Shown: positions 1 through 9,603, numbered from the stretch's first letter. The stretch is DNA of 64,000 bases from GCA-2690565 sp002457235 (GCA_045565695.1 JBJLEZ010000001.1:477508-541507), one strand, 5' to 3'. Numbers and translations are program-made. The notes: generated from the letters alone by a model not told the origin.

Positions 1-278
1 AACTTAGAGGTGATACGATTCCTCATCATGTACTCGGTGAATCCGATGGAGGTAAAGTATTATTACGTCCAGCGTCAACTGGTACGGGAGTGATTGCAGG
101 TGGTGGAGTTCGTGCTGTGCTTGAAGCAGTAGGGGTTCATAATGTCTTATCCAAGTCACTAGGTTCAAATAATCATTTGGCTATGGTCAATGCCACTATG
201 GATGCATTGAAAAAATTACGTTCCAACGAAGAAATTAAAACACTTCGCTTTGGAGAAACTGCTAACTCAGAGGTATAA
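1..278 (+). CDS. rpsE: 30S ribosomal protein S5, C-terminal part (5' end outside window)
   Basis: The reading frame enters the window open (first full codon at base 3) and ends with TAA at 276-278. It encodes the C-terminal half of S5: the segment PHHVLGESDGGKVLLRPAS, then TGTGVIAGGGVRAVLEAVG, which is the conserved glycine-rich loop and helix of the S5 second domain. S5 sits at the mRNA entry channel of the small subunit and contributes to decoding accuracy. The next gene, rplO, starts 12 bases downstream, the usual spc-operon order. Only about 91 residues are visible, so the N-terminal RNA-binding domain cannot be assessed. Confidence 0.95.
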   Translation, partial: LRGDTIPHHVLGESDGGKVLLRPASTGTGVIAGGGVRAVLEAVGVHNVLSKSLGSNNHLAMVNATMDALKKLRSNEEIKTLRFGETANSEV

Positions 279-289
279 ATTTTTGTCTT

Positions 290-772
290 ATGAATTTAGA
301 TAATATTCCAACAATTAAAGGAGCGACTCATTCAACAAAGCGTTTGGGTCGTGGACATGGTAGTGGTCACGGAAAGACTTCCGGTAAAGGCCATAAAGGT
401 CAGAAGGCTCGCTCAGGTGGCGGTATTCGTATCGGTTTCGAAGGGGGTCAAATGCCTTTGTATCGTAAATTACCTCGTCGTGGCTTTAACAATTATAATT
501 TCCGTACCTCTTATCAGGTGGTCAATCTTGCCGAATTGAGCAAAATTGAAGGCGACCTAGTCAACCGTTCAGTTTTGATCGAAGCAGGTTTAGTGCGTGA
601 TAACAAACAGGGCATTAAGGTGCTAGGTGATGGTAACGTGGAAAAAGCGTTTACGGTAGAGGCTGATAAAGTATCTGCTTCTGCTCGTGCGAAGATCGAA
701 GCAGCAGGTGGCAAGGTGATTATCACTAATGCTAAGGCTGAAGCGACTGAAGCCGCAGGCGATGCCGAATAA
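290..772 (+). CDS. rplO: 50S ribosomal protein L15
   Basis: This 160-residue protein is L15 of the large subunit. The N-terminus is the long basic, glycine-rich tail typical of L15 (RLGRGHGSGHGKTSGKGHKG at about residues 18-37, then GGIRIGFEGGQMPLYRKLPR), which threads into 23S rRNA. The C-terminal globular part ends with the conserved KIEAAGGKV motif near residue 145 and a short Ala/Glu-rich extension. It lies between rpsE and secY; bacteria often have rpmD (L30) between rpsE and rplO, but the 11-base gap leaves no room, so L30 is elsewhere or absent. Confidence 0.97.
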   Translation: MNLDNIPTIKGATHSTKRLGRGHGSGHGKTSGKGHKGQKARSGGGIRIGFEGGQMPLYRKLPRRGFNNYNFRTSYQVVNLAELSKIEGDLVNRSVLIEAGLVRDNKQGIKVLGDGNVEKAFTVEADKVSASARAKIEAAGGKVIITNAKAEATEAAGDAE

Positions 773-799
773 ACCAATTAATTTCTGAGATAAACACTC

Positions 800-2314
800 A
801 TGCTTTCTGCTTTTACTAATTCCCTAAAAATTCCTGAACTAAGGCAAAAAATATTTTTTACTTTGGCTTTGCTGTTCATTGCTCGAGTAGGAGCTAATAT
901 TCCTTTACCTGGAATGAACACCGCTCCGATCCAAGAGTTTTTTGCTCAGCAATCAGGCGGAGCAGGGGGTCTGCTAGGCTTTTATAATATGTTCACTGGG
1001 GGTGCTTTATTGAATGGTGCCTTATTTGCTTTAGGTATTATGCCTTACATCAGTGCTTCAATTATTATGCAGTTGATGGGTGCAGTTTTTCCATCGATTG
1101 CGCGTCTTCAACAAGAAGGTGATGTGGGTCGACAAAAGCTAAATGATTACACTCGTTATTTGACGATTCTTATTTGTGCAGTCCAAGGCTTCTTATTGCT
1201 ATTCGCACTTTCCACAAACCCAGGAACTTTGATCGGTTATGGATTTAATCCACTAGAGTACGGGCAAATTGTTCTCGCAAGTAAGGTACAGTTCTTAATC
1301 ACAGGAACTATTTTCTTAACTGCTGGGTCGCTAATTTTAGTATGGTTGGGGGAACAAATTACCGAGAAAGGTATTGGTAACGGTATTTCTTTATTAATCA
1401 CCGTAAGTATTATTTCTGCATTGCCCGGCGCGGTAGTTTCAACGTATCAGATGTTTGTCGCACCCGTAGGTTCTGAAACTCAATCTTTAGGCGTGGTGCA
1501 AGGTGTCTTGATGCTAGCTTTATTGCTAATCGTGACCGCCGGATTGGTGGCGATTACACAAGCCCAGAGAAAGATTCCTGTTCAATACGCAAAGCGTGTT
1601 GTCGGACGTAAGGTCTATGGCGGACAAACCTCATTCCTTCCTTTGAAGGTTAATTATGCAGGTGTTATGCCCGTGATTTTCGCCAGTGCTATTTTAATGT
1701 TTCCTGCTCAGTTATTAAATATTTTAGGATCCGCTACAGGAATGCGTTTCTTTACTGATTTTGCTGAGGCTTTAGCTCGTGGTGAATTTGCCTACTATTT
1801 TATCTTCGGACTTTTAATCTTCATTTTCAGTTATTTCTGGGTGTCTCTTATGTTTAAGCCTGTTCAGATTGCTGATGACCTTAAGAAAAATGGCGGATAT
1901 ATTCCTGGGGTACGTCCTGGAGACCCAACGGCTAAATTTCTTGATCATATTATGACTCGCTTGACTATGGCGGGTGCTCTGTCTTTGACTTTAATCGCAT
2001 TGTTCCCAGATATTTTGCTCTTTAGCTACAATATCCCATTTAATGTTGCCTTGTTTTTTGGTGGTACGGGTATGTTGATTACAGTTGGCGTTCTTTTGGA
2101 TACGATGCGCCAAATCGAGACTTTCTTACTTCAACGCCATTATGATGGCTTTTTGAAAAAAGGTAAAATTCGCGGACGTTCTGCAGCCAGAAATAAACAG
2201 TTGATCGACTCAGCGGGTCTTCAAGATTTCTGGAGTGCTTGGAGTCCTTTATTAATTCTTTCTATAATTTTATTTATTTTAGGAATCGCTTCTTGGTTGT
2301 TTAAATTAAATTAA
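800..2314 (+). CDS. secY: Protein translocase subunit SecY
   Basis: The product (504 residues) is the channel-forming subunit of the Sec translocon in the inner membrane. It has the multi-span hydrophobic layout of SecY, with the family sequences RVGANIPLPGMN (about residues 29-40), ALGIMPYISASIIMQL (TM2/plug region), the cytoplasmic loop QRKIPVQYAKRVVG, and FKPVQIADDLKKNGGYIPGV ahead of the last helices. The length is longer than E. coli SecY (443 residues), mainly in loops. It follows rplO by 27 bases and precedes map, the common spc-operon arrangement. Confidence 0.98.
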   Translation: MLSAFTNSLKIPELRQKIFFTLALLFIARVGANIPLPGMNTAPIQEFFAQQSGGAGGLLGFYNMFTGGALLNGALFALGIMPYISASIIMQLMGAVFPSIARLQQEGDVGRQKLNDYTRYLTILICAVQGFLLLFALSTNPGTLIGYGFNPLEYGQIVLASKVQFLITGTIFLTAGSLILVWLGEQITEKGIGNGISLLITVSIISALPGAVVSTYQMFVAPVGSETQSLGVVQGVLMLALLLIVTAGLVAITQAQRKIPVQYAKRVVGRKVYGGQTSFLPLKVNYAGVMPVIFASAILMFPAQLLNILGSATGMRFFTDFAEALARGEFAYYFIFGLLIFIFSYFWVSLMFKPVQIADDLKKNGGYIPGVRPGDPTAKFLDHIMTRLTMAGALSLTLIALFPDILLFSYNIPFNVALFFGGTGMLITVGVLLDTMRQIETFLLQRHYDGFLKKGKIRGRSAARNKQLIDSAGLQDFWSAWSPLLILSIILFILGIASWLFKLN

Positions 2315-2368
2315 ACTTCCGGGATATAGGTTCCTATACTTGTTCTTTGACTCTTCATCTTCAAAAAT

Positions 2369-3136
2369 ATGAAAGCAATTCGTACGGATTCTGAAATTTC
2401 TGCTATAGCGGAATCGTGTGAAATTGCCGCTTTAGTATTACAAAACTTAGTTGATTCAACAGCCGAAGGTATTTCTACTTACGATCTTGATCAACTAGGT
2501 AAGGCTAAAATTGCTGAATACGGTGCTAAGAGCGCCTGCTACAATTACCGTCATGGTGCTAATATATTTCCCGCTCATACCTGTATCTCGGTCAATGAAG
2601 AAATTGTTCATGGGATCGGTCGTATCGATAGAAATGTTCAAAATGGGGACATTATTTCTCTTGATGTCTGTGTGAGTTACAATGGATATATCGGAGATAA
2701 TGCCAGAACGATTGCTTTAGGTTCTGTAAATCCTAAATTAGAAAACTTACTCGAAGATACGCACACTGCTTTATTAAAAGGAATCGAGTGTGCTCGGGCA
2801 GGTAATCGTGTCGGCGATATTTCAAATGCTATTGAATCATTTATTCAACCAAAAGGTTACGGGATCGTGCGTGACTTTGTCGGACATGGGGTTGGTAAAA
2901 CAATGCATGAATTGCCTCAAATTCCAAATTTTGGCAAAAGGGGTACTGGCCCTTTATTAAAACCAGGCATGGCATTGGCCATAGAGCCAATGATTAACCT
3001 CGGATCACCCAATATACGATTTTTAGAAGATGGATGGACAGCCGTAACGGCTGATAAACAGCCTTCTGCACACTTTGAACACACGGTTTTAGTCACAGAA
3101 GGAGATCCAAAAATTTTAACAAAAGTGAAGAATTAA
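2369..3136 (+). CDS. map: Methionine aminopeptidase, type I
   Basis: This 255-residue metalloprotease removes the initiator Met from nascent proteins. The five metal ligands of the family are visible: D99 (ISLDV), D110 (GDNART), H173 (GHGVGKTMHELP), E206 (ALAIEPM) and E237 (HFEHTVL), plus the substrate-binding H81. There is no N-terminal zinc-finger extension, so it is the simple type I form. It sits between secY and rpsM, as in many bacteria, but neither infA nor rpmJ is present in the 91-base gap that follows. Confidence 0.97.
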   Translation: MKAIRTDSEISAIAESCEIAALVLQNLVDSTAEGISTYDLDQLGKAKIAEYGAKSACYNYRHGANIFPAHTCISVNEEIVHGIGRIDRNVQNGDIISLDVCVSYNGYIGDNARTIALGSVNPKLENLLEDTHTALLKGIECARAGNRVGDISNAIESFIQPKGYGIVRDFVGHGVGKTMHELPQIPNFGKRGTGPLLKPGMALAIEPMINLGSPNIRFLEDGWTAVTADKQPSAHFEHTVLVTEGDPKILTKVKN

Positions 3137-3227
3137 CTTTTCAAGTCCAATTTAACTGCTATGGTCTTCTCTTTTTCTCTAATCCAATACACATTTTAAA
3201 CACTTTAACAAATTACAATTAAACATT

Positions 3228-3590
<363 letters not shown>

Positions 3591-3613
3591 TCGATCAAAA
3601 CATTTTAAGTATT

Positions 3614-4135
3614 ATGAGCGAAGAGGAAATTGAAAAAGAAGTCGAAGAGACAACAAAAGTAGTTGCGGAAGCAGGTACAGCAAATGCAGCGGAAGCTAGT
3701 GAAGAGCCTAAAAAGGCAGAAACCGCTGAAGACTTATTGAAGAGTGATTTAGAAGGAATTAAGATTCGTAAGGCTAAGGGTAGTAAAAATATTACTTCAG
3801 GTATCGTTAACGTCCTAGCAACTTTTAATAATACAAAGGTCACTTTTACCGATCCGAAAGGTAATGTGATTTCTTGGTCTAGTGCTGGAAAATGTAATTT
3901 CCGTGGCTCAAGAAAATCTACAGCTTATGCGGCACAAGTCGTGACTCAGGATGCAGGTCGAGTTGCTGTGTCTCATGGAATGAAGGAAGTCGTTGTTAAA
4001 TTGAACGGTCCAGGTATGGGTCGTGATTCAGCGGTTCGTGCTTTGCAATCTTTAGGGATTATTGTAACAGATATTATGGATGTTACTCCAGTCCCACACA
4101 ATGGGTGTAGACCACCTAAACGTCGTCGTGTATAA
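3614..4135 (+). CDS. rpsK: 30S ribosomal protein S11 with acidic N-terminal extension
   Basis: Residues from about 50 on are a normal S11: GIVNVLATFNNTKVTFTDP, SSAGKCNFRGSRKSTAYAAQ, and the C-terminal DVTPVPHNGCRPPKRRRV. S11 lines the mRNA exit region on the platform. Bacterial S11 is usually about 129 residues; this one is 173 because of an added stretch of roughly 45 residues, rich in Glu, Ala and Lys (it begins MSEEEIEKEVEE). There is no ATG, GTG or TTG between the extension and the S11 core at the expected conventional start, and ATG 3614 lies 23 bases after rpsM, so the extension is probably translated. Confidence 0.95.
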   Translation: MSEEEIEKEVEETTKVVAEAGTANAAEASEEPKKAETAEDLLKSDLEGIKIRKAKGSKNITSGIVNVLATFNNTKVTFTDPKGNVISWSSAGKCNFRGSRKSTAYAAQVVTQDAGRVAVSHGMKEVVVKLNGPGMGRDSAVRALQSLGIIVTDIMDVTPVPHNGCRPPKRRRV

Positions 4136-4196
4136 AGTGATACTGCCACCTATACATTTATACTTCTTAAGCAGTTAAATAATAAAATTAGATATT

Positions 4197-4805
4197 ATGT
4201 CTCGATATACTGGACCAACTACTCGAATCAATCGCCGCTTCAGTCAAGCGATTTTTGCGCCTACAAAAGCGTTTGAGCGTAAGCCTCATTTGCCAGGGCA
4301 ACACGGGCCAAGACTACGTCGCAAATTAAGTGATTATGCGATTGGTCTTAATGAAAAACAAAAACTTCGTTACATGTATGGAATGACGGAAAAACAATTC
4401 CGTTTGACTTTCGAGCGTGCGAAAAGCAAGCGTGGTGTGACTGGTGAAATCTTTTTACAAATGTTGGAATGCCGATTAGATAATGTTGTATATCGACTAG
4501 GTCTTGCAAAATCAAGGGCAGCAGCTCGCCAATTTGTTGGACATGGACATATTGTTGTGAATGGCAAAAAAACAGACATAGCAAGTTTCAGTGTCAAAGA
4601 AGGCGATGAGATTGAAGTGCGTGAGCGTACGTCCTCTCGTCAGTTGGCCACACAAAGTTTGGAAGGAAGCCAAGCGAGAATCGTACCTGAATGGTTGAAT
4701 CTAAATACTGATAGTTTAAAGGCTACAGTGAACCGCATTCCTTCTGTTGATGAAACAGAACAGAGTATCAATGTTCAACTAATCGTTGAGTACTACAGTC
4801 GCTAA
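4197..4805 (+). CDS. rpsD: 30S ribosomal protein S4
   Basis: This 202-residue protein is S4, a primary 16S rRNA binder that nucleates assembly of the small-subunit body. It contains the family core LRYMYGMTEKQFRLTFERA, the S4 RNA-binding domain LECRLDNVVYRLGLAKSRAA (about residues 89-108) with RQFVGHGHIVVNGKK, and ends in the standard QLIVEYYSR. The N-terminal zinc-binding cysteines found in some S4 proteins are absent, so it is the C-minus form. It sits 61 bases after rpsK. Confidence 0.98.
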   Translation: MSRYTGPTTRINRRFSQAIFAPTKAFERKPHLPGQHGPRLRRKLSDYAIGLNEKQKLRYMYGMTEKQFRLTFERAKSKRGVTGEIFLQMLECRLDNVVYRLGLAKSRAAARQFVGHGHIVVNGKKTDIASFSVKEGDEIEVRERTSSRQLATQSLEGSQARIVPEWLNLNTDSLKATVNRIPSVDETEQSINVQLIVEYYSR

Positions 4806-4858
4806 TTAAATCCAATTTTAATTATTTTATTTTAACTCATATTTAACAATTTATTATT

Positions 4859-5860
4859 ATGCCGAAACGTTTAGGGAAATTTGAATTACCAAATCGTCTA
4901 TCCAAAGGGGACGATACTTCAACAGACACATTTGCTGTTTTTCAAGCAGAGCCATTTGAATCAGGTTATGGACACACTATTGGGAATGCTTTGCGACGTG
5001 TGTTGCTTAGTTCAATCGAAGGTGCTGCTGTTTCATCTGTAAAAATCGAAGGAGTTCAGCATGAATTTCAAAGCATCGAAGGGATCGTTGAGGATGTCAC
5101 AGATGTTGTGCTTAACTTGAAGAAGATTTTGTTCGTTGCCGAGGGCAGAGATACAGTCAACTTAATCATTGATGTTGAAAAAGAAGGTGCTGTTACTGCC
5201 GGTGATATTCAGCTCGTAAATGGTATTTCTGTGGTTAATCCAGAGCACGTCATTTGTAACTTAAATAAAAAACAACGCTTTTTTGCAGAACTCGAAGTTC
5301 GTGTAGGACGTGGCTATTGCCCTGGTGAAGAGAACAAGAAAGAAGATCAACCAATTGGAGTGATTCCTATCGATTCTTTGTTCAGTCCTGTTAAGCTTGT
5401 AAAATATTCAGTAGAAAATACACGTGTTGGACAAGAGCTTGATTATGATAAGCTTATTCTCGAAATAACTACAGATGGAAGAATCACTCCTGATGAAGCG
5501 ATTAAACAGAGTTCAGCGATTTTGAAACATCACTTAGAAGTCTTTGAACAATTATCTGATGAAGCGATAGAGTTCGAAAATGAAACTAAGGAAATTAGTG
5601 AAGAACAAAATCGTTTACGTAAGCTCCTTAATATGAGTGTGAATGAAATCGAACTTTCTGTTCGTGCGGCAAACTGCTTAAATAATGCTAACATCACAAC
5701 GGTAGGAGAATTAGCGATGAAGTCTGAGCAAGAAATGCTTAAATATCGAAACTTTGGTAAGAAATCGTTGAATGAAATTAAAGATAAACTAGAGCAACTT
5801 GGCTTATCTTTAGGAATGAAAATTGACGAGCGATTACTCGATAATCCAATTGAACTATAA
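4859..5860 (+). CDS. rpoA: DNA-directed RNA polymerase subunit alpha
   Basis: The product (333 residues) is the alpha subunit that scaffolds RNA polymerase assembly. The N-terminal domain has the FESGYGHTIGNALRRVLLSS motif (about residues 33-52) and the GAAVSSVKIEGVQHEF segment. After a flexible Glu-rich linker (about residues 230-255) the C-terminal domain shows the helix-hairpin-helix signature NCLNNANITTVGELA and LKYRNFGKKSLNEIKDKL, which binds UP elements and activators. The length matches the family. It precedes rplQ by 27 bases. Confidence 0.98.
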   Translation: MPKRLGKFELPNRLSKGDDTSTDTFAVFQAEPFESGYGHTIGNALRRVLLSSIEGAAVSSVKIEGVQHEFQSIEGIVEDVTDVVLNLKKILFVAEGRDTVNLIIDVEKEGAVTAGDIQLVNGISVVNPEHVICNLNKKQRFFAELEVRVGRGYCPGEENKKEDQPIGVIPIDSLFSPVKLVKYSVENTRVGQELDYDKLILEITTDGRITPDEAIKQSSAILKHHLEVFEQLSDEAIEFENETKEISEEQNRLRKLLNMSVNEIELSVRAANCLNNANITTVGELAMKSEQEMLKYRNFGKKSLNEIKDKLEQLGLSLGMKIDERLLDNPIEL

Positions 5861-5887
5861 CCCGATAATCCAATAATTTAAACGATC

Positions 5888-6484
5888 ATGCGTCACAGCA
5901 AAAGAAGACATATTTTAGGCGTTTCTAGTTCCCATCGTTCTGCAATGTTGGGCAATTTATCGGTTGCACTCATTACACATGGACGAATTAAGACAACTTT
6001 GGCTAAAGCTAAAGCATTACGTCCTTTTATTGAGAAAATTATCACACTAGCTAAAAAAGCAGATCAAGCGAATGATGCGGCAAGAAAATTGCACTTTCGT
6101 CGATTGGCGATCGCTCGTGTGAGAGATAAAAAAGCCGTAGCGGAGCTATTTGACAATAAAGTATCAGAATTTTCAAATCGTGCGGGTGGTTATACTCGTA
6201 TTTATAAACTAGGTCAGCGTGTAGGCGATGCCGCGGAAATGGGATTGATTGAATTGATCGATGCCAATGACGAAGGATATCCAAAGCGTCCTAAGAAAAA
6301 AGCAGCTAAGTCTGAAACAAAAGCTAAAGCAAAAGCTGAGCCAGAAGCAGAGGAGGTAGTGGAAGAGGTAGTTGAAGATGCGGAACAAGGAGAAGCAACG
6401 GAAGAGTCCTCTGAAGCAGTTGAACCTGAAGCTGAAGTCGCTGAAGCAGATGCGGATGCGGAGGAAGCAGCAAAAAAAGACTGA
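5888..6484 (+). CDS. rplQ: 50S ribosomal protein L17 with acidic C-terminal tail
   Basis: Residues 1-125 are L17: MRHSKRRHILGVSSSHRSAM, then GRIKTTLAKAKALRPFIEK, and the C-terminal GGYTRIYKLGQRVGDAAEMGLIEL region. L17 lies near the peptide exit tunnel. The usual bacterial length is about 120-140 residues; here the protein continues to 198 with a low-complexity tail, first Lys/Ala-rich (PKKKAAKSETKAKAKAEP) then strongly acidic and ending AKKD. It is the last gene of the alpha operon, followed 28 bases later by a terminator hairpin. Confidence 0.96.
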   Translation: MRHSKRRHILGVSSSHRSAMLGNLSVALITHGRIKTTLAKAKALRPFIEKIITLAKKADQANDAARKLHFRRLAIARVRDKKAVAELFDNKVSEFSNRAGGYTRIYKLGQRVGDAAEMGLIELIDANDEGYPKRPKKKAAKSETKAKAKAEPEAEEVVEEVVEDAEQGEATEESSEAVEPEAEVAEADADAEEAAKKD

Positions 6485-6512
6485 TCTCACGTATTGATAC
6501 GACTTTTAAAAG

Positions 6513-6546
6513 AAAAGCGTCTTGTTTAAACAATACGCTTTTTTTT
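6513..6546 (+). terminator. Rho-independent terminator after rplQ
   Basis: An inverted repeat AAAAGCGT ... ACGCTTTT (6513-6520 with 6535-6542) encloses a second self-complementary core TTGTTTAAACAA and runs into eight T residues (6539-6546). It closes the ribosomal operon. Confidence 0.85.
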
Positions 6547-6594
6547 GTCGATTCTTCTAAGATTTAAATCAATCTATGAGAATATCCATATCGT

Positions 6595-7719
6595 ATGAGC
6601 CGAATTTATCTATCTCCTCCAGACATCAGCAAGAAAGATCGATCTGCCGTTGAGTCGGCATTTGATTCTGGTTGGGTAGCTCCTATTGGACCAGATCTTG
6701 ATGCTTTTGAAGCTGAGGTAGCAGAGCGATTAAACCGTGGCTATGCCTGTGCTGTGAATTCTGGAACCTCTGCCTTACATTTGGCACTTTTGGCCTTGAA
6801 TATTCAGCCTGGGGATCGAGTGATATGCCCTAGTTTAACTTTTGCGGGTTGTGCTTTCCCAATCAATTATTGTGGTGCCGAACCTATCTTTGTGGATAGC
6901 GAAACAGATACTTGGAATATGGATCCGAACTTATTGGAAAGTGCTATAGAAAACTTGCTTTCTCAGGGCAATAAACCAAAGGCAGTGATCGTTGTTCAAA
7001 TTTATGGGCAGTGTGCAAAAATGGATCAGATACTCGCAATTTGTAATGCACACCAAATTCCATTAATTGAAGATGCTGCAGAATCCTTGGGTGCAACTTA
7101 TCAGGGCAAGCCAGCAGGATCTTTTGGGGATCTTTCTTTCTTATCATTTAATGGAAATAAAATCATTACGACTTCTGGGGGTGGTATGCTTTTAGGAAAT
7201 GATCAAGCATTGGTCGCGCGCGCGCGTTACTTTTCTCAGCAGGCCAGAGAACCGGTATTACACTACGAACATAAGGCTATTGGTTACAATTATCGCTTGA
7301 GTAATCTACTTGCGGCCTTAGGCCGTAGCCAATTCACTGATTTAGATCACAAAATCGCTATTCGAAAAAAACATTTTGAAGTGTATGCACAATCGATCGG
7401 ACATCTTCCGGGAGTTTCTTTTATGCCTATATCGAGTGAAGGTACTCCGAACTATTGGCTGAGTTGTATGATTATGGATGCCTCAAAAACAAAAGTAACT
7501 CGAGATGAGTTAATATCAATTTGCGACCAAGCATCTATTGAAGTTCGTCCGACCTGGAAACCGCTTCATTTGCAACAAGTATTTCAGGATAAACAAATAT
7601 TTGGTGGGTCAGTTTCTGAGGCTTTATTTCATAATGGATTGTGTTTGCCCAGTGGCTCGAGTTTATCTGATGAAGAGCGAGAAAAAGTCATTTCAACCTT
7701 AACCTCTGCACTTAAATAA
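6595..7719 (+). CDS. DegT/DnrJ/EryC1/StrS-family PLP-dependent sugar aminotransferase
   Basis: This 374-residue enzyme transfers an amino group to a 4-keto nucleotide sugar. It has the PLP-fold landmarks of the family: NSGTSALHLAL (about 55-65), the EDAAESLGA segment with D160 that pairs with the pyridine nitrogen, and FNGNKIITTSGGGM with K189 as the Schiff-base lysine. It starts 49 bases after the ribosomal terminator and ends 6 bases before a PglF-like 4,6-dehydratase, so the two probably act in sequence to make a UDP-4-amino-4,6-dideoxy-HexNAc (bacillosamine-type) precursor for a surface glycan. The exact sugar cannot be told from the sequence. Confidence 0.9.
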   Translation: MSRIYLSPPDISKKDRSAVESAFDSGWVAPIGPDLDAFEAEVAERLNRGYACAVNSGTSALHLALLALNIQPGDRVICPSLTFAGCAFPINYCGAEPIFVDSETDTWNMDPNLLESAIENLLSQGNKPKAVIVVQIYGQCAKMDQILAICNAHQIPLIEDAAESLGATYQGKPAGSFGDLSFLSFNGNKIITTSGGGMLLGNDQALVARARYFSQQAREPVLHYEHKAIGYNYRLSNLLAALGRSQFTDLDHKIAIRKKHFEVYAQSIGHLPGVSFMPISSEGTPNYWLSCMIMDASKTKVTRDELISICDQASIEVRPTWKPLHLQQVFQDKQIFGGSVSEALFHNGLCLPSGSSLSDEEREKVISTLTSALK

Positions 7720-7725
7720 TTTTCA

Positions 7726-9603
7726 ATGAAATTTCTACAGCCGTACCTGAATTTTAAATTTGCTGCGATATTTGTTACCTATGTTGTATTAGCTTTCATC
7801 AGCTTATCGATGGCTTATTTATTGCGATTTGATTTTCAAATACCCGATACTTTTATTGAAGGAAGAAATTCTGCTTATGTATGGTACATAGGGACTCAGA
7901 TTGCTTTTCTTTTTGCCTTTGGGCAATTTGATGCCGTTTTTTCACAATTCCGTTTACCCGACTTATTCCGTTTATTTGTAAGCTTACTTTTGAGCTCCCT
8001 GTATGTGCTTTTTCTATGGTATATCTACAATGGGGATGGAGTGCCTCCACGATCCGTTATCATCACTAATTTGTTATTATATTTTGTTATGATTTCGGGT
8101 ATGCGAATATTTTTAAGAATATACAGTGGTGAGAATTTCGCAAATTGGTTGTCCGGGATCAAAGAGTACGACTATGTTGCTATTGTAGGTGCTGGTGAAG
8201 TCGGCGCAGTTATTGGTGCAGATTTACTGTCTAAACAAAGGTCGCTAGGGATGAAGCCCATTGTTTATCTTGATGATTCAGATACTAAAGTAGGTCGATT
8301 GCTCAATGGAATTCCCGTGGTCGATACAGTCGATGGCTTAGAGAAAGTTTCAGCACGATATCGAATTAAAAAAGTGATCATTGCATTTCCTTCGGCACCC
8401 TCGAAGCGAATTAGGGAAGTTGCAGAAAATGCAAGAAGCTTAGGCATGGATGTTGATATAGTCCCTGCTTTAACCGATTTGGTGAGTGGACGTGCAACTG
8501 CCACTCAAATTAGACCAATAGAGCTCGAAGATTTATTAGGGAGAGAAACCGTTGATTTGAATTTTGATAATATTCGAAAAATGCTTACGGGACAGAGAAT
8601 ATTAATTACTGGTGCAGGTGGAAGTATTGGGAGAGAATTAGTGGCTCAAATCTTAGAGCATGATCCAGAGTCTCTCATGTGTGTCGATAAATCTGAACTC
8701 GCTATCTTTAATTTAAATTTTACCCTTTTAGAAAATCATCCATTAAAGGAGCGAGTCAAAACCTGCATTTTGGATATTACGCAAGGAGATTATTTGAAGC
8801 ACCATTTAAGTGACTTTAAACCGACTATTATTTTTCATGCGGCTGCTCACAAGCATGTCAATTTAATGGAAGATCAGCCTGAAGAAGCCTTAAGGAATAA
8901 TTTTTTTGCTTCGATAAGGTTGATGGAACTGGCATGTGAATTATCGGTCGATCGATTTATTTTTATCTCAACAGATAAGGCAATTAATCCTACCAGTGTC
9001 ATGGGAGTGAGTAAGCGTCTTGCTGAAATTGCTATGCAGAAAATTCAAATTAGGGAAGGGACTCGCACCAAGTTTATGGCCGTGCGATTTGGTAATGTCT
9101 TAGGCTCTTCAGGAAGTGTGATTAATATTTTTAAAGCTCAAATTGAAAAAGGTGGGCCGCTTACGGTTACCGATCCAGAAGTCACTCGATATTTTATGAC
9201 TGTCAGTGAGGCAATTGGTTTGGTTCTTGAGTCAGCTACACAAGGGATCGGTGGAGAAATTTTTGTTTTGGACATGGGTGAGCCTATTAAAATTGCTGAG
9301 CTGGCACGGCAAATGATTGCGTTAAGTGGGTTTAAGGAAAACGTAGATATTGATATTGAATACACGGGATTGAAGTTAGGGGAAAAATTGTACGAAGAGG
9401 TACAACATTTTGATGAAGTTCATGCACAGACCGACCACCTGCGAATTTTTAAATTTGTTACGAATAACGATACTCCAATTTCTTTAGAAGCTATTGAATC
9501 CCAATTAATTGAAGCAATGACACTTCACAAAGCTGATGGTATAAAAGATACCGTCAAAAATTTGGTTCAAGAATATACCCCATCGTTACCAGATTTAGAT
9601 TAA
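7726..9603 (+). CDS. Membrane-bound nucleotide-sugar 4,6-dehydratase (PglF/CapD/WbpM type)
   Basis: The 625-residue protein has four predicted membrane helices at the N-terminus (about residues 12-120), a first Rossmann-like CoA-binding-type domain starting at VAIVGAGEVGAVIGA (about 147), and a C-terminal SDR-type catalytic domain starting at RILITGAGGSIGRELV (about 289). The catalytic region has FISTDKAINPTSVMGVSKR, where the usual Tyr of the YxxxK pair is replaced by Met, as is normal in the PglF/WbpM branch. These enzymes convert UDP-GlcNAc to the 4-keto-6-deoxy sugar at the membrane. It follows the aminotransferase by 6 bases, forming a two-gene unit. Confidence 0.9.
   Translation: MKFLQPYLNFKFAAIFVTYVVLAFISLSMAYLLRFDFQIPDTFIEGRNSAYVWYIGTQIAFLFAFGQFDAVFSQFRLPDLFRLFVSLLLSSLYVLFLWYIYNGDGVPPRSVIITNLLLYFVMISGMRIFLRIYSGENFANWLSGIKEYDYVAIVGAGEVGAVIGADLLSKQRSLGMKPIVYLDDSDTKVGRLLNGIPVVDTVDGLEKVSARYRIKKVIIAFPSAPSKRIREVAENARSLGMDVDIVPALTDLVSGRATATQIRPIELEDLLGRETVDLNFDNIRKMLTGQRILITGAGGSIGRELVAQILEHDPESLMCVDKSELAIFNLNFTLLENHPLKERVKTCILDITQGDYLKHHLSDFKPTIIFHAAAHKHVNLMEDQPEEALRNNFFASIRLMELACELSVDRFIFISTDKAINPTSVMGVSKRLAEIAMQKIQIREGTRTKFMAVRFGNVLGSSGSVINIFKAQIEKGGPLTVTDPEVTRYFMTVSEAIGLVLESATQGIGGEIFVLDMGEPIKIAELARQMIALSGFKENVDIDIEYTGLKLGEKLYEEVQHFDEVHAQTDHLRIFKFVTNNDTPISLEAIESQLIEAMTLHKADGIKDTVKNLVQEYTPSLPDLD

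Noticed and set aside
6209..6533. Minus-strand frames opposite the rplQ tail
   Set aside because: Low-complexity mirror of the acidic L17 tail; no independent support.
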